The translations under genes and the position numbers were made by a program. Positions 17,499 through 25,140 of a stretch of 64,000 nucleotides of DNA are shown here, one piece after another. The notes beneath the pieces were generated by a model, which made no database searches, was not told where the DNA came from, and worked only from the letters and a program-made list of their open reading frames with translations. The stretch lies in contig CAVJPS010000012.1 in assembly GCA_963651465.1 (NCBI GenBank), positions 1 to 64,000 of the forward strand, written 5' to 3'. Each line of letters opens with the position of its first letter. Position 1 is the first letter of the stretch. Source of the stretch: SUG2458 sp963651465. Its GTDB lineage: Bacteria > Bacillota_I > Bacilli_A > RFN20 > CAG-826.

Positions 17499-18693
17499 GC
17501 ACCTGACCTTTCAAATGACGGATATCATTTATAAATGTTGGATAAGATTTATTAATTGCTTCAAAGTTATTAATTGATCCACCATATTTTAATAATAAAA
17601 CAGCAAGTGACATTGCAACTCGGTGATCATTATGAGATTCTAGTATTTCAGTTGGTGATGTAATTTCACCTTTAACAATTTCAACACTATTTTCTTTAAC
17701 AATTAATTCAATACCTAATTTAGCTAATTCTTCTTGCATAACAAGTGCACGATGACTTTCTTTTATTGCTAATCGTCTAGTACCTTCAAAAATTGCACCA
17801 TTATTTAAAGCTGCAACAACAAATAGAATTGGTCCTAAATCAATATTATTTTGAATATTAATAGTAGGATGACCATTTTTAAGTTGCTTAAAAAATTCTA
17901 AATAAGAAGTATCAGCTTGGCATGAATTAACATTAAAACCTTGTACTTCAACTTCACCGTCAATATAATTTAAAGCTTCAAGGAAAGCAGCATTACTATA
18001 ATCTGGTTCTACCTTTCCCGTTTTAAGTTTGAATTCCATTTTAGGAGTAAAGTTATATATGTGTTTTTCATAATCTTTATCAAATAAAACGCTTGCTTTT
18101 TTTAAGGTATCAAGTGTCATATCAATATAATTACTACTTTCAATTGGCTCTAATACTTTTAAAGTTGATTTTGCTTTTAAAAGTGGTAATGCAAATAAGA
18201 AACCAGTAACATATTGACTTGATATGTTTCCAGGAATTTCTATATTGCCAGGTTTGAGTTGACCAATAAATTCAACAGTATTGTTTGTTTTAATAACTTT
18301 AATTCCCATCTTTTCAAAAACGTTTTCGTATACTTCAATTCCTCTTTCAAGTAAACGAGGGGAAGTGTGGAAAATAACGTGACTAGAATATACTAAAGCG
18401 ATAGGAATAAAAAATCTAAAAGTACTACCACTCTCTAGCACTGTAAATTCTAAAGTTTCTTGTGGTACAATTTGACCTTTAATAATAGCATTAGAATTTT
18501 CAATGTGGATTTCTTTTCCTAATACTTCTAAACATTCAATTGTTGCTCGAATATCGTTACTTTGATTAACGTTTTCAATAACAGCATCTTCGTTTTGTAA
18601 AGATGCAGCAATTAATAAACGATGACCATAACTTTTTGATGAAGGTGGAGTAATGACACCTTTCATTTTACTCGGTGCAATGTCTGCAATCAT
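17482..18693 (-). CDS. aroA: 5-enolpyruvylshikimate-3-phosphate synthase
   Basis: It transfers enolpyruvate from PEP to shikimate 3-phosphate. The 403-residue protein has PPSSKSYGHRLLIAASL at the N terminus, LESGSTFRFFIPIALV in place of the usual NAGTAMRP-like loop, NISSQYVTGFLFALPLL, and SHNDHRVAMSLAVLL. The divergent LESGSTFRF loop is typical of class II EPSP synthases, which often tolerate glyphosate; that is inference. I prefer ATG 18693, six bases after AGGTGA, to the GTG at 18702 that abuts the aroQ stop. Confidence 0.95.
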   Translation of the reverse strand: MIADIAPSKMKGVITPPSSKSYGHRLLIAASLQNEDAVIENVNQSNDIRATIECLEVLGKEIHIENSNAIIKGQIVPQETLEFTVLESGSTFRFFIPIALVYSSHVIFHTSPRLLERGIEVYENVFEKMGIKVIKTNNTVEFIGQLKPGNIEIPGNISSQYVTGFLFALPLLKAKSTLKVLEPIESSNYIDMTLDTLKKASVLFDKDYEKHIYNFTPKMEFKLKTGKVEPDYSNAAFLEALNYIDGEVEVQGFNVNSCQADTSYLEFFKQLKNGHPTINIQNNIDLGPILFVVAALNNGAIFEGTRRLAIKESHRALVMQEELAKLGIELIVKENSVEIVKGEITSPTEILESHNDHRVAMSLAVLLLKYGGSINNFEAINKSYPTFINDIRHLKGQVHVRDK

Positions 18694-18702
18694 AAGATTC
18701 AC

Positions 18703-19134
18703 CTATCTTTCTATAAAACACTCAAGTGCTTCAACATAACCTTTAATGCCGTGACCGATAATAGTTTTTAAAGCATAAGGTCTAATATATGATATTTGAC
18801 GGAAATCATCACGTTCGTCTAATTTTGAAATATGAACTTCTACAAAAGGAATATTAACAGCTTTTAAAGCATCTAATAGAGCAATAGATGTATGTGTGTA
18901 TGCTCCAGGATTAATAACGATACCATCAATTTTTGAAAAATAAGCTTGTTGTATTTTATCAACCAAATCTCCCTCGTGATTAGATTGATAAAACATAACG
19001 TTTAAATTGTTATTTGTTGCAAATGTAGAAACGATATCAATTAAATCTTGATACGTTTCTTTACCATATATTTCTGGTTCACGAATTCCTAACATATTAA
19101 TATTAGGGCCATTTATTATTAAAATCTTCTTCAT
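18703..19134 (-). CDS. aroQ: Type II 3-dehydroquinate dehydratase
   Basis: It dehydrates 3-dehydroquinate to 3-dehydroshikimate. The 143-residue length and the motifs ILIINGPNINMLGIREPEIYG, YQSNHEGDLVDKIQQA, GIVINPGAYTHTSIALLDAL and EVHISKLDERDDFRQ identify the dodecameric type II enzyme, with the catalytic tyrosine in IYG and histidine in VHIS. Its ATG overlaps the AroE-AroK stop by one base (TAATG), so translation is coupled. Confidence 0.96.
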   Translation of the reverse strand: MKKILIINGPNINMLGIREPEIYGKETYQDLIDIVSTFATNNNLNVMFYQSNHEGDLVDKIQQAYFSKIDGIVINPGAYTHTSIALLDALKAVNIPFVEVHISKLDERDDFRQISYIRPYALKTIIGHGIKGYVEALECFIER

Positions 19135-20366
19135 TAATAAATCTCCTTTTTTATTTTTGAAATAACGTTGTGAAGAGAAGAATCGTTTTTTATTACAATG
19201 TCAGCAGCATCTAGATATTTGTTATAACGTTCTTCGTATCGCTTTTGTAATTCAACTTTATTACTTGATAAAGGCCTATCTTTAGTTGGTGTAAGAAGTG
19301 GTAATGGACGATCAATAAAAATAATTATACCGTTTTGGGATAATGAATCTATATTAGAAGATTTTAAGATTGCTCCACCACCAGTTGAAATGATAATACC
19401 TTGTTTCTTACTTATTTCTTTAATTATTTTTTCTTCACATTCTCTAAATTTTTCAATACCTTCACGTTTAATATATTCATCAACATTAATTTTCATTTGA
19501 TTTGCGATTAAATTATCTGTATCAAATACTTCTTTTTTTAGTTCTTCACTTAATAAATTAGCAATTGTTGATTTACCTGATGAAGGCATTCCAATTAAAA
19601 CAATATTTTGTTTTTCATTTAGTATTCTTTTATAAATTTTAGTTATTCTTTCACTTGGTATTTTAATATTGTGAAAATACATAGAAGCGTATAAAGCTTG
19701 TGCGACAAGCATGTAAAGCCCTGAAATAGCCTTAATATTTAGTTTATTAGCTTCAATTATTAATTTTGTTTTTATAGGATTGTATATAATATCAACTACC
19801 GCTTCTAAATTTTTGAAATTTGTAAGAGAAATTATTAAGTCTTCGTTATTAGGATACATACCAACAGGGGTAGTATTAACAATAATGTTTGTATCTTGTA
19901 AATTTAATGCTTCTTCGTAACTTATGATATTATCGTGAGGATGAGTAGATACTTTAGTAATCTTGTGTGCTTTTAATTTAATAAGAGCAATTTCTATTGC
20001 TTTTGAAGCTCCTCCAGTACCGAGAACTAAAACATTTTTATTTGTAACATTTATGTTATGGTACTTTAACATTTCAATAAAGCCTAAATAATCAGTATTA
20101 TAACCAATTAATTTATTGTCTTTATTAACAATTGTATTTATAGCTCCAATTTGTAAAGCAGCATCGTCTATTTCATCAAGAAAAGGAATAACTGTTTGTT
20201 TGTATGGAATTGTAACGTTTAATCCTTTATATTTTTTTGACAATATAAAATCTTTAACTTCACTAGGTGCTAATTCAATTAATTGATATTTTTCATTAGA
20301 TAATTCTTCATGAATATCTTTTGAAAAACTATGTTTTAAATGTTCACCTATTAATCCATATAACAT
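19134..20366 (-). CDS. aroE-aroK: Shikimate dehydrogenase-shikimate kinase fusion
   Basis: The 410-residue protein joins two successive pathway enzymes. Residues 1-250 are AroE: YGLIGEHLKHSFSKDIHEEL, the lysine of LNVTIPYKQTVIPFLDEID, NTDYLGF and the NADP loop VLGTGGASKA. Residues 252-410 are AroK: Walker A GMPSSGKST (259-267), the shikimate-binding FDTDNLI and ISTGGGAIL, and the lid DRPL. The product of the first domain is the substrate of the second, so channelling or stoichiometric expression may be the benefit. Strong AAAGGAGATG precedes ATG 20366. Confidence 0.95.
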   Translation of the reverse strand: MLYGLIGEHLKHSFSKDIHEELSNEKYQLIELAPSEVKDFILSKKYKGLNVTIPYKQTVIPFLDEIDDAALQIGAINTIVNKDNKLIGYNTDYLGFIEMLKYHNINVTNKNVLVLGTGGASKAIEIALIKLKAHKITKVSTHPHDNIISYEEALNLQDTNIIVNTTPVGMYPNNEDLIISLTNFKNLEAVVDIIYNPIKTKLIIEANKLNIKAISGLYMLVAQALYASMYFHNIKIPSERITKIYKRILNEKQNIVLIGMPSSGKSTIANLLSEELKKEVFDTDNLIANQMKINVDEYIKREGIEKFRECEEKIIKEISKKQGIIISTGGGAILKSSNIDSLSQNGIIIFIDRPLPLLTPTKDRPLSSNKVELQKRYEERYNKYLDAADIVIKNDSSLHNVISKIKKEIY

Positions 20367-20398
20367 ATAATCATCTCCTTTCTTGGTTAAAAAATCTT

Positions 20399-21481
20399 TT
20401 ATTTAAGATAATTTTGTCCGTATCGTGTCAATAATAAATCTAATAAAACAATAGCAGTTAAACTTGTAATAACTATACAAATGCGTCTAATAATTGCAGG
20501 ATCGTGACGTCCTTTTATTTCTAAATCAACCTGTTTATTATTATCATATCGTATAGATTTTTGTTCTTTAGAAATAGATGGAGTAGGTTTAATAGCACAA
20601 TTAAATGTTATTGGCATACCATTGGTAATACCTCCATTGATTCCACCATTATGGTTGGTTTCTAAAAAGACTTTATTGTTAATTACATTGAATTGGTCGT
20701 TTGATGTACTACCAGATAGATTAGCAAAATTAAATCCTTCACCAAACTCAATTCCCTTAATGCCACCTATACCAAATAATGCTTTTGATATTAGACTTTC
20801 AACGCTAGAAAACCATGGCTCACCAATACCGGCTTGTACACCGTAAATTACAGTTTCGGTTATTCCACCAATAGAGTCGTTATTAGATTGAGCGTTACTT
20901 ATTTCGTTAATAATATTATCAACAATATCGTCGAGAACAGGAAATTCTTTTTTATTAATTGCTTCTATATCTTTTATTGATTTAATATTAGAATCTTTTG
21001 CTTCTCCACATCTTAAAATATGTGTACCGATTTCAATGTTTTTATTATGTAATGCAGAAACTACTAGAGCGCCAAGAATTACAATAGCAACAGTAACTCT
21101 ACCTGAAAAATGTCCTCCACCACGATAATCTTCAAATCCATCATATTTAATGTGAGCAGTGTAATCTGCATGACCAGGACGAGGTGAATTACTTAATTCA
21201 TCATAATCCTTGCTTTTAACATTTTCGTTAGGAACAATTACAGTAATTGGAGCTCCTGTTGTAATATCATTAAATATTCCACTAATAAATTGATAATTAT
21301 CATTTTCTATTCGTGATGTATCTGTCTTGCCATTTGGACGCCTTTTACTTAAGAAATCATTAATAAACGATTTATCTACTTTGATTCCAGCGGGAAAACC
21401 ATCTAAAGTTGCGCCAATATATGGTCCGTGACTTTCTCCAAATAATGTTAGAGTTAAATTTTCTCCTAAAACATTTCTCAT
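20399..21481 (-). CDS. aroC: Chorismate synthase
   Basis: It eliminates phosphate from EPSP to form chorismate using reduced FMN. The 360-residue protein carries LTLFGESHGPYIGATLDGFP, RRPNGKTDTSRIENDNY, SPRPGHADYTAHIKYDGF, DYRGGGHFSGRVTVAIV and a late GRHDPAIIRRI. It overlaps the chorismate mutase-AroB gene by four bases (ATGA), a sign of translational coupling. The last 20 residues are hydrophobic, as is usual in the family. Confidence 0.97.
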   Translation of the reverse strand: MRNVLGENLTLTLFGESHGPYIGATLDGFPAGIKVDKSFINDFLSKRRPNGKTDTSRIENDNYQFISGIFNDITTGAPITVIVPNENVKSKDYDELSNSPRPGHADYTAHIKYDGFEDYRGGGHFSGRVTVAIVILGALVVSALHNKNIEIGTHILRCGEAKDSNIKSIKDIEAINKKEFPVLDDIVDNIINEISNAQSNNDSIGGITETVIYGVQAGIGEPWFSSVESLISKALFGIGGIKGIEFGEGFNFANLSGSTSNDQFNVINNKVFLETNHNGGINGGITNGMPITFNCAIKPTPSISKEQKSIRYDNNKQVDLEIKGRHDPAIIRRICIVITSLTAIVLLDLLLTRYGQNYLK

Positions 21482-22764
21482 AAGTTTCCTCCTAAGACTA
21501 GTTCTTGCAAATCACTAATTTTTGCTTTTATAATTTGAGGCTTTGTGATTTCTTTCATACAAACTATGGAAATATAATCACCATTTGCTTTTTTATCAAT
21601 TTTAATTAAATTAATTAATTCATCAATACTGAATGAAGTTTCTTTTGGTAAGTTATACTTATTTAAAAATTGAAGTACTTTTTCTTTTGCCTCACCTTTA
21701 GTAACATATAGCATACCAATTCCAACGCATTCACCATGATATAAATCACCGTTTGATAAAGCTTCAATTGCGTGTCCAAAAGTATGACCGAAATTTAATA
21801 AACGTCTTGATGAAGATTCTTTTTCATCTTCCTCTACAATATTTTTCTTAATCATTAATGATTTCGTTATAATTTCATTTAAATCGTGGTAAATATCATT
21901 AGAGTTTAAAATTAAATCTACAAGAGATGAATCATGTGTCATTCCCATTTTAAATGCTTCAACTAATCCTTCATGAAGTAATCGTTCAGATAATGTTTTT
22001 AATAAAGTTCGATCAATTAATACTTTCTTTGGTTGATAGAATGAACCAACAATATTTTTAACATTATTAAGATTAACAGCAGTTTTTCCACCTATTGATG
22101 AATCTACTTGTGATAATAATGTAGTTGGGATATTGTAAAAATCAATACCTCGCATATATGTAGAAGCAACAAATCCAGCTACGTCACCAACTAAACCACC
22201 ACCAACTGCTACAATAGCATCAGTTCTTGTAAAATGGTTTTGAGCTAAGAAATAAAGAATATTTTGATATGTTATTAATGTTTTGTTGCTTTCACCGTGT
22301 TTCATTGTAAAAATATACCCGTTTTCACATTGATCACATACAACTTGGCTATATGTTGATGGAACAAGATCGTCTGTTAAAATAAGAACTTTTCGTTTCA
22401 AATTTAAGTGAGTAGATGCTTTGTTTAAAATATTATCGTCGATTATACAATCATATGATTCATGTAATTTTATTGTTATGATATTTGATTTATTTTCATT
22501 AATTAAATCGTTTTGATAAGATTTAGAAATATCTAATATATTTTTTAAAAATTTATTGTAATAAGAAATTAATTCATTATTTTTAAGTAAAGCGCAATTA
22601 CTTTTTATTAATTCTTCTTCTCGTTTTTTATCTAAAATAGGTAAATTGTTATCTTTTTTATATTGAGCAATGATTGCTGCATTTTGCATTCTTTCTTCAA
22701 ATAATTCAATCATTTTTTTATCAATTTCATTAATATGATTTCGAGCTTCATTAAATTCATCCAT
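21478..22764 (-). CDS. aroB: Chorismate mutase-3-dehydroquinate synthase fusion
   Basis: The 428-residue protein has an AroQ-type chorismate mutase of about 85 residues (NEARNHINEIDKKMIELFEE, MQNAAIIAQYKKDNNLPILD, KKREEEL, with the usual Arg/Lys positions) followed by AroB from about residue 95 (AIVAVGGGLVGDVAGFVAST, YNIPTTLLSQVDSSIGGKTA, LNFGHTFGHAIEA with metal histidines, and LYHGECVGIGM). The mutase acts downstream of chorismate while AroB acts at the second step, so fused partners are not consecutive enzymes. It is the first gene of the operon, with AAGGAGGG before ATG 22764. Confidence 0.94.
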   Translation of the reverse strand: MDEFNEARNHINEIDKKMIELFEERMQNAAIIAQYKKDNNLPILDKKREEELIKSNCALLKNNELISYYNKFLKNILDISKSYQNDLINENKSNIITIKLHESYDCIIDDNILNKASTHLNLKRKVLILTDDLVPSTYSQVVCDQCENGYIFTMKHGESNKTLITYQNILYFLAQNHFTRTDAIVAVGGGLVGDVAGFVASTYMRGIDFYNIPTTLLSQVDSSIGGKTAVNLNNVKNIVGSFYQPKKVLIDRTLLKTLSERLLHEGLVEAFKMGMTHDSSLVDLILNSNDIYHDLNEIITKSLMIKKNIVEEDEKESSSRRLLNFGHTFGHAIEALSNGDLYHGECVGIGMLYVTKGEAKEKVLQFLNKYNLPKETSFSIDELINLIKIDKKANGDYISIVCMKEITKPQIIKAKISDLQELVLGGNL

Positions 22765-22814
22765 TGTTAGCCCTCCTTATAAATTAGATATATCACACAT
22801 TTTAAATTTACCTT

Positions 22815-22844
22815 ATTATACCAAAAGATAATTAAATTATCTTT
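22815..22844 (-). promoter_or_regulatory. aro operon promoter with 21-bp palindrome
   Basis: On the minus strand a TATAAT box (22820-22815) precedes the aro operon. Just upstream lies a perfect inverted repeat, AAAGATAATT/AATTATCTTT around one base (22824-22844), in the spacer and -35 zone, placed as a repressor operator would be. No good -35 hexamer is seen, and AT-rich palindromes can arise by chance. Confidence 0.4.
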
Positions 22845-22941
22845 AAAAAACAAAAAAAATACAAATTTATATGGTTTTGGCGACTATTTATTAAAAGATT
22901 TTCGTATGATAAAATAAATACGATTGAATAAAATTATGTAT

Positions 22942-22972
22942 TCTCTTAACAAGAGATATAGTTCTAGAAACA
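22942..22972 (+). promoter_or_regulatory. TCTC-N7-GAGA palindrome with abutting -10 box, upstream of the XRE/lipoprotein operon
   Basis: TCTCTTAACAAGAGA (22942-22956) is a perfect palindrome running into TATAGT (22957-22962) and TCTAGAAACA. The block matches the one before the DUF4349 gene at 29 of 34 positions. Since the XRE gene follows, autoregulation by that protein is the simplest reading. Confidence 0.6.
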
Positions 22973-23013
22973 TTTTTTAGAAATTATTTTATAGTAAAGG
23001 TGGAAGGGGAACA

Positions 23014-23721
23014 ATGGATAAATTTAAATTTGGTGAATTCGTCTACAATAGACGTATTGAAATAGGTTTAACACAAGAAGAATTAGGGTATAAACTAGGT
23101 GTTACAAATAAAGCTGTTTCTAAGTGGGAAACTGGTGAAACATTACCAGATATTTCTTTATTAGAAAATCTTGCAAATGTTTTACAAGTATCAGTTGATG
23201 AGTTATTATCCCAAAAAAAGAAAGTAAATCCATATAAGAAACAATTATTAGCGTTATCAATTAGTTGTAGTGTGCTTGTATTAACTGTTATTGTACTTAG
23301 TTCATCATTAATCTATAAAAGTGTTAAAGAAAAAAATGAATACGATAGTTTAGGTACTATAACTGTTGATAGTAGTAATTTTAGTGAATATTTTACGTTC
23401 AATTTTAATAAGAAATATACTGCAAATGGTGAAAATCTAGCAATTATTTCAGAGGTTACTTTTGATAAAGATCAAACATATACACCTAATGTAAGTTTCA
23501 GTTTAACTTATTCTGTTATTGCAAAATATTACACTACAGCTGATGAGACAAAATTAATTTCTTATGCTAACTTAGTTACTAAAGTAACTATTAATAGTAA
23601 TTTAACAACATTTACGACTAATATTGAACCAGTTAAATTAATAGATGATTTCAGTCATTATATTGAGATAGATTTTAATTCTCAATTAAGTAGTGCAGAG
23701 GGAACTATTACTAGAAAATAA
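23014..23721 (+). CDS. XRE-family regulator with single membrane helix and extracytoplasmic domain
   Basis: The 235-residue protein has an N-terminal Cro/C1 helix-turn-helix (GLTQEELGYKLGVTNKAVSK, WETGETLPDIS), a lysine-rich junction, one membrane helix at about 77-99 (LALSISCSVLVLTVIVLSSS), and some 135 extracytoplasmic residues rich in beta strands and threonine. This is the layout of a one-component transmembrane sensor. The next gene, 13 bases downstream, encodes a lipoprotein that could be the partner of the outer domain. It probably binds the palindrome in its own promoter. Confidence 0.82.
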   Translation: MDKFKFGEFVYNRRIEIGLTQEELGYKLGVTNKAVSKWETGETLPDISLLENLANVLQVSVDELLSQKKKVNPYKKQLLALSISCSVLVLTVIVLSSSLIYKSVKEKNEYDSLGTITVDSSNFSEYFTFNFNKKYTANGENLAIISEVTFDKDQTYTPNVSFSLTYSVIAKYYTTADETKLISYANLVTKVTINSNLTTFTTNIEPVKLIDDFSHYIEIDFNSQLSSAEGTITRK

Positions 23722-23734
23722 AGGAGATGATTAT

Positions 23735-24430
23735 ATGCGAAAAGAGACATTACTTAAATTATCTACGATTCTTTTCAGCACGTCTTTATTTTTAACATCT
23801 TGTGGTGGAACTTATCATGACAATGCAGATACATTTATTACAGGTAGTTTAGAAGTGGTTTCATCATTCAATATTGATAATAAAACATATGTTGTATATG
23901 CTCCGTGTAGCGATACTACCTCATATATTTATACTTATGAACCATTAATCGGTGAATATCATAATATTAATTCTTTTACTGTTCAACTAAATGTTAATTT
24001 TGAAGATCATTTATCTTCGTACGCTACGAATAAAACTAAAATTGAGGATGAAAATAATTCGTTAATAAAAAGTGAAACTAATTCTCTTATTCAAAATAAT
24101 TCTTCGTATTTTGTAGAAAATTACGGTTATACTATAAATTCATCTGGCAAAATAGGATTATTTGGAAATAAGACATTACAATGTGATGTTAGCGATAATA
24201 CAGAAGAAGATGTTGAAGTAGCATTGTTTATTAAATATTTAAGATTAACAATTGTAGAGAATAATAAAAATTCAAATTATAACAATTATTATTCATATTT
24301 TCTTCCAGTTGAATGTTTTGTTTTAGCATTTAACGAAAACAAAGAAATAGTTCAAGACATTATGACTCATGAATTTGTTTCTTTTAAAACTCTAAATGAA
24401 AATTATCTTCTATATGCAAACTTTAATTAG
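23735..24430 (+). CDS. Lipoprotein of unknown function, partner of the membrane XRE regulator
   Basis: A 231-residue protein with a signal peptide and lipobox LTSC (TLLKLSTILFSTSLFLTSCG), then a beta-rich extracellular domain with many Asn/Ser/Tyr residues (NSLIKSETNSLIQNNSSYFV). I do not recognise the family. AAAGGAGATG before ATG 23735 fixes the start; an ATG at 23693 lies inside the upstream gene. Being in one operon with a membrane-anchored regulator and sharing an operator with another lipoprotein gene, it may take part in envelope sensing. Confidence 0.75.
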   Translation: MRKETLLKLSTILFSTSLFLTSCGGTYHDNADTFITGSLEVVSSFNIDNKTYVVYAPCSDTTSYIYTYEPLIGEYHNINSFTVQLNVNFEDHLSSYATNKTKIEDENNSLIKSETNSLIQNNSSYFVENYGYTINSSGKIGLFGNKTLQCDVSDNTEEDVEVALFIKYLRLTIVENNKNSNYNNYYSYFLPVECFVLAFNENKEIVQDIMTHEFVSFKTLNENYLLYANFN

Positions 24431-24484
24431 GCTTGATTATATTTTTATTAATATTATACTAATAAAGTAAATATTGATTTAAGG

Positions 24485-24513
24485 CTTACTATTTATTATT
24501 GATAGTAAGTTTT
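24485..24513 (+). terminator. Terminator of the XRE/lipoprotein operon
   Basis: CTTACTAT (24485-24492) pairs with ATAGTAAG (24502-24509), followed by four T residues. Moderate strength. Confidence 0.55.
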
Positions 24514-24527
24514 GAATAAAGAAAACA

Positions 24528-24650
24528 TGGGCGCTAAATCATAGTTTTAGATTTCCATAAACTTTAATAGTTGTCTAAAGCTAAACCTACCTTTACCTAA
24601 TATTTAGTTCATGATTTCTTAAGATCTGAGTTTTATACTTAGATCTTTTT
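24528..24650 (+). ncRNA. Candidate small RNA
   Basis: The segment from GGGCGCTAAATCAT to the terminator has relatively higher GC than its surroundings and can fold. AAATCAT (24536-24542) pairs with ATGATTT (24611-24617), and TTTAGA pairs with TCTAAA inside. It ends in a hairpin (24622-24630 with 24638-24646) and T5. It is not tmRNA, SRP RNA, 6S or RNase P by any motif I can see. Transcription start and conservation are unknown. Confidence 0.3.
24622..24650 (+). terminator. Strong hairpin terminator in the pre-opp gap
   Basis: AGATCTGAG (24622-24630) pairs with CTTAGATCT (24638-24646), then TTTTT. No coding gene ends nearby, which supports a non-coding transcript. Confidence 0.6.
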
Positions 24651-24980
24651 CTTTGCGTTTTTTAAAGTAAAAACATAATTAAAATTCTTTTTACGTTTAA
24701 AAAGATATAACATTAACAGATTTCCACTAAGAAAATATGAAATATTAAACTACGATTATTTGCCGTAACTTTTTTTATTTTAATGAAAAAATGATTAATA
24801 TATGAGATTTATATGTGTGGAAAAAAATAATAAAATAGAATAAAAAAATATCGATACTAACGTTAATATTAAGGATTTAAACATTAAAAATATATATTAT
24901 ATAATTTTATAATATTCACATTTAACTAAAAATGTTAGGCGTTTTTTTTTAAAAGAACCAAACGAGTATTTGAAAATTTA

Positions 24981-24994
24981 TGAAAACGCTTACA
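24981..24994 (+). promoter_or_regulatory. Catabolite-responsive element (cre) upstream of oppA
   Basis: TGAAAACGCTTACA fits the CcpA consensus TGWAANCGNTNWCA at every fixed position. Its centre lies about 60 bases before the predicted oppA start point, a distance typical of CcpA activation rather than roadblock repression. Confidence 0.6.
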
Positions 24995-25014
24995 TCATTT
25001 TTTTAAAATTTTTA

Positions 25015-25043
25015 TTGACTTTGAGTTTCGGTTGTATTTTAAT
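25015..25043 (+). promoter_or_regulatory. oppA promoter
   Basis: TTGACT (25015-25020) and TTTAAT (25038-25043) are separated by 17 bases. The transcript would begin near 25050 and carry a leader of about 90 bases. Confidence 0.55.
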
Positions 25044-25060
25044 TTAAGCAATAACTTTTA

Positions 25061-25103
25061 AAGAGGCGACGATTAAAGACGTTAGTTCATAAGCGGTCCT
25101 CTT
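25061..25103 (+). promoter_or_regulatory. Structured leader of oppA
   Basis: AAGAGG (25061-25066) pairs with CCTCTT (25098-25103) around a GC-richer 31-base loop containing GACG repeats. No T run follows, so it is not a terminator; it could stabilise the mRNA or act as a small cis element. It fits no riboswitch class I know. Confidence 0.35.
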
Positions 25104-25140
25104 AGAAGATATTTATTTAATTTTAAAGGAGGATTTTATT

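Larger units (their letters stand above)
24431..25014. other. Long non-coding stretch before opp
   Basis: No convincing coding frame in either strand. It holds a weak terminator, a candidate small RNA ending in a strong terminator (24622-24650), extremely AT-rich sequence at 24660-24950, and a perfect cre match at 24981. The coding density of the rest of the window makes this gap stand out. Confidence 0.6.

Noticed and set aside
24528..24650. tmRNA, 6S, SRP or RNase P RNA
   Set aside because: No characteristic sequence of these RNAs (tmRNA ends, SRP GGAA tetraloop helix, RNase P core) could be found; only a generic candidate remains.
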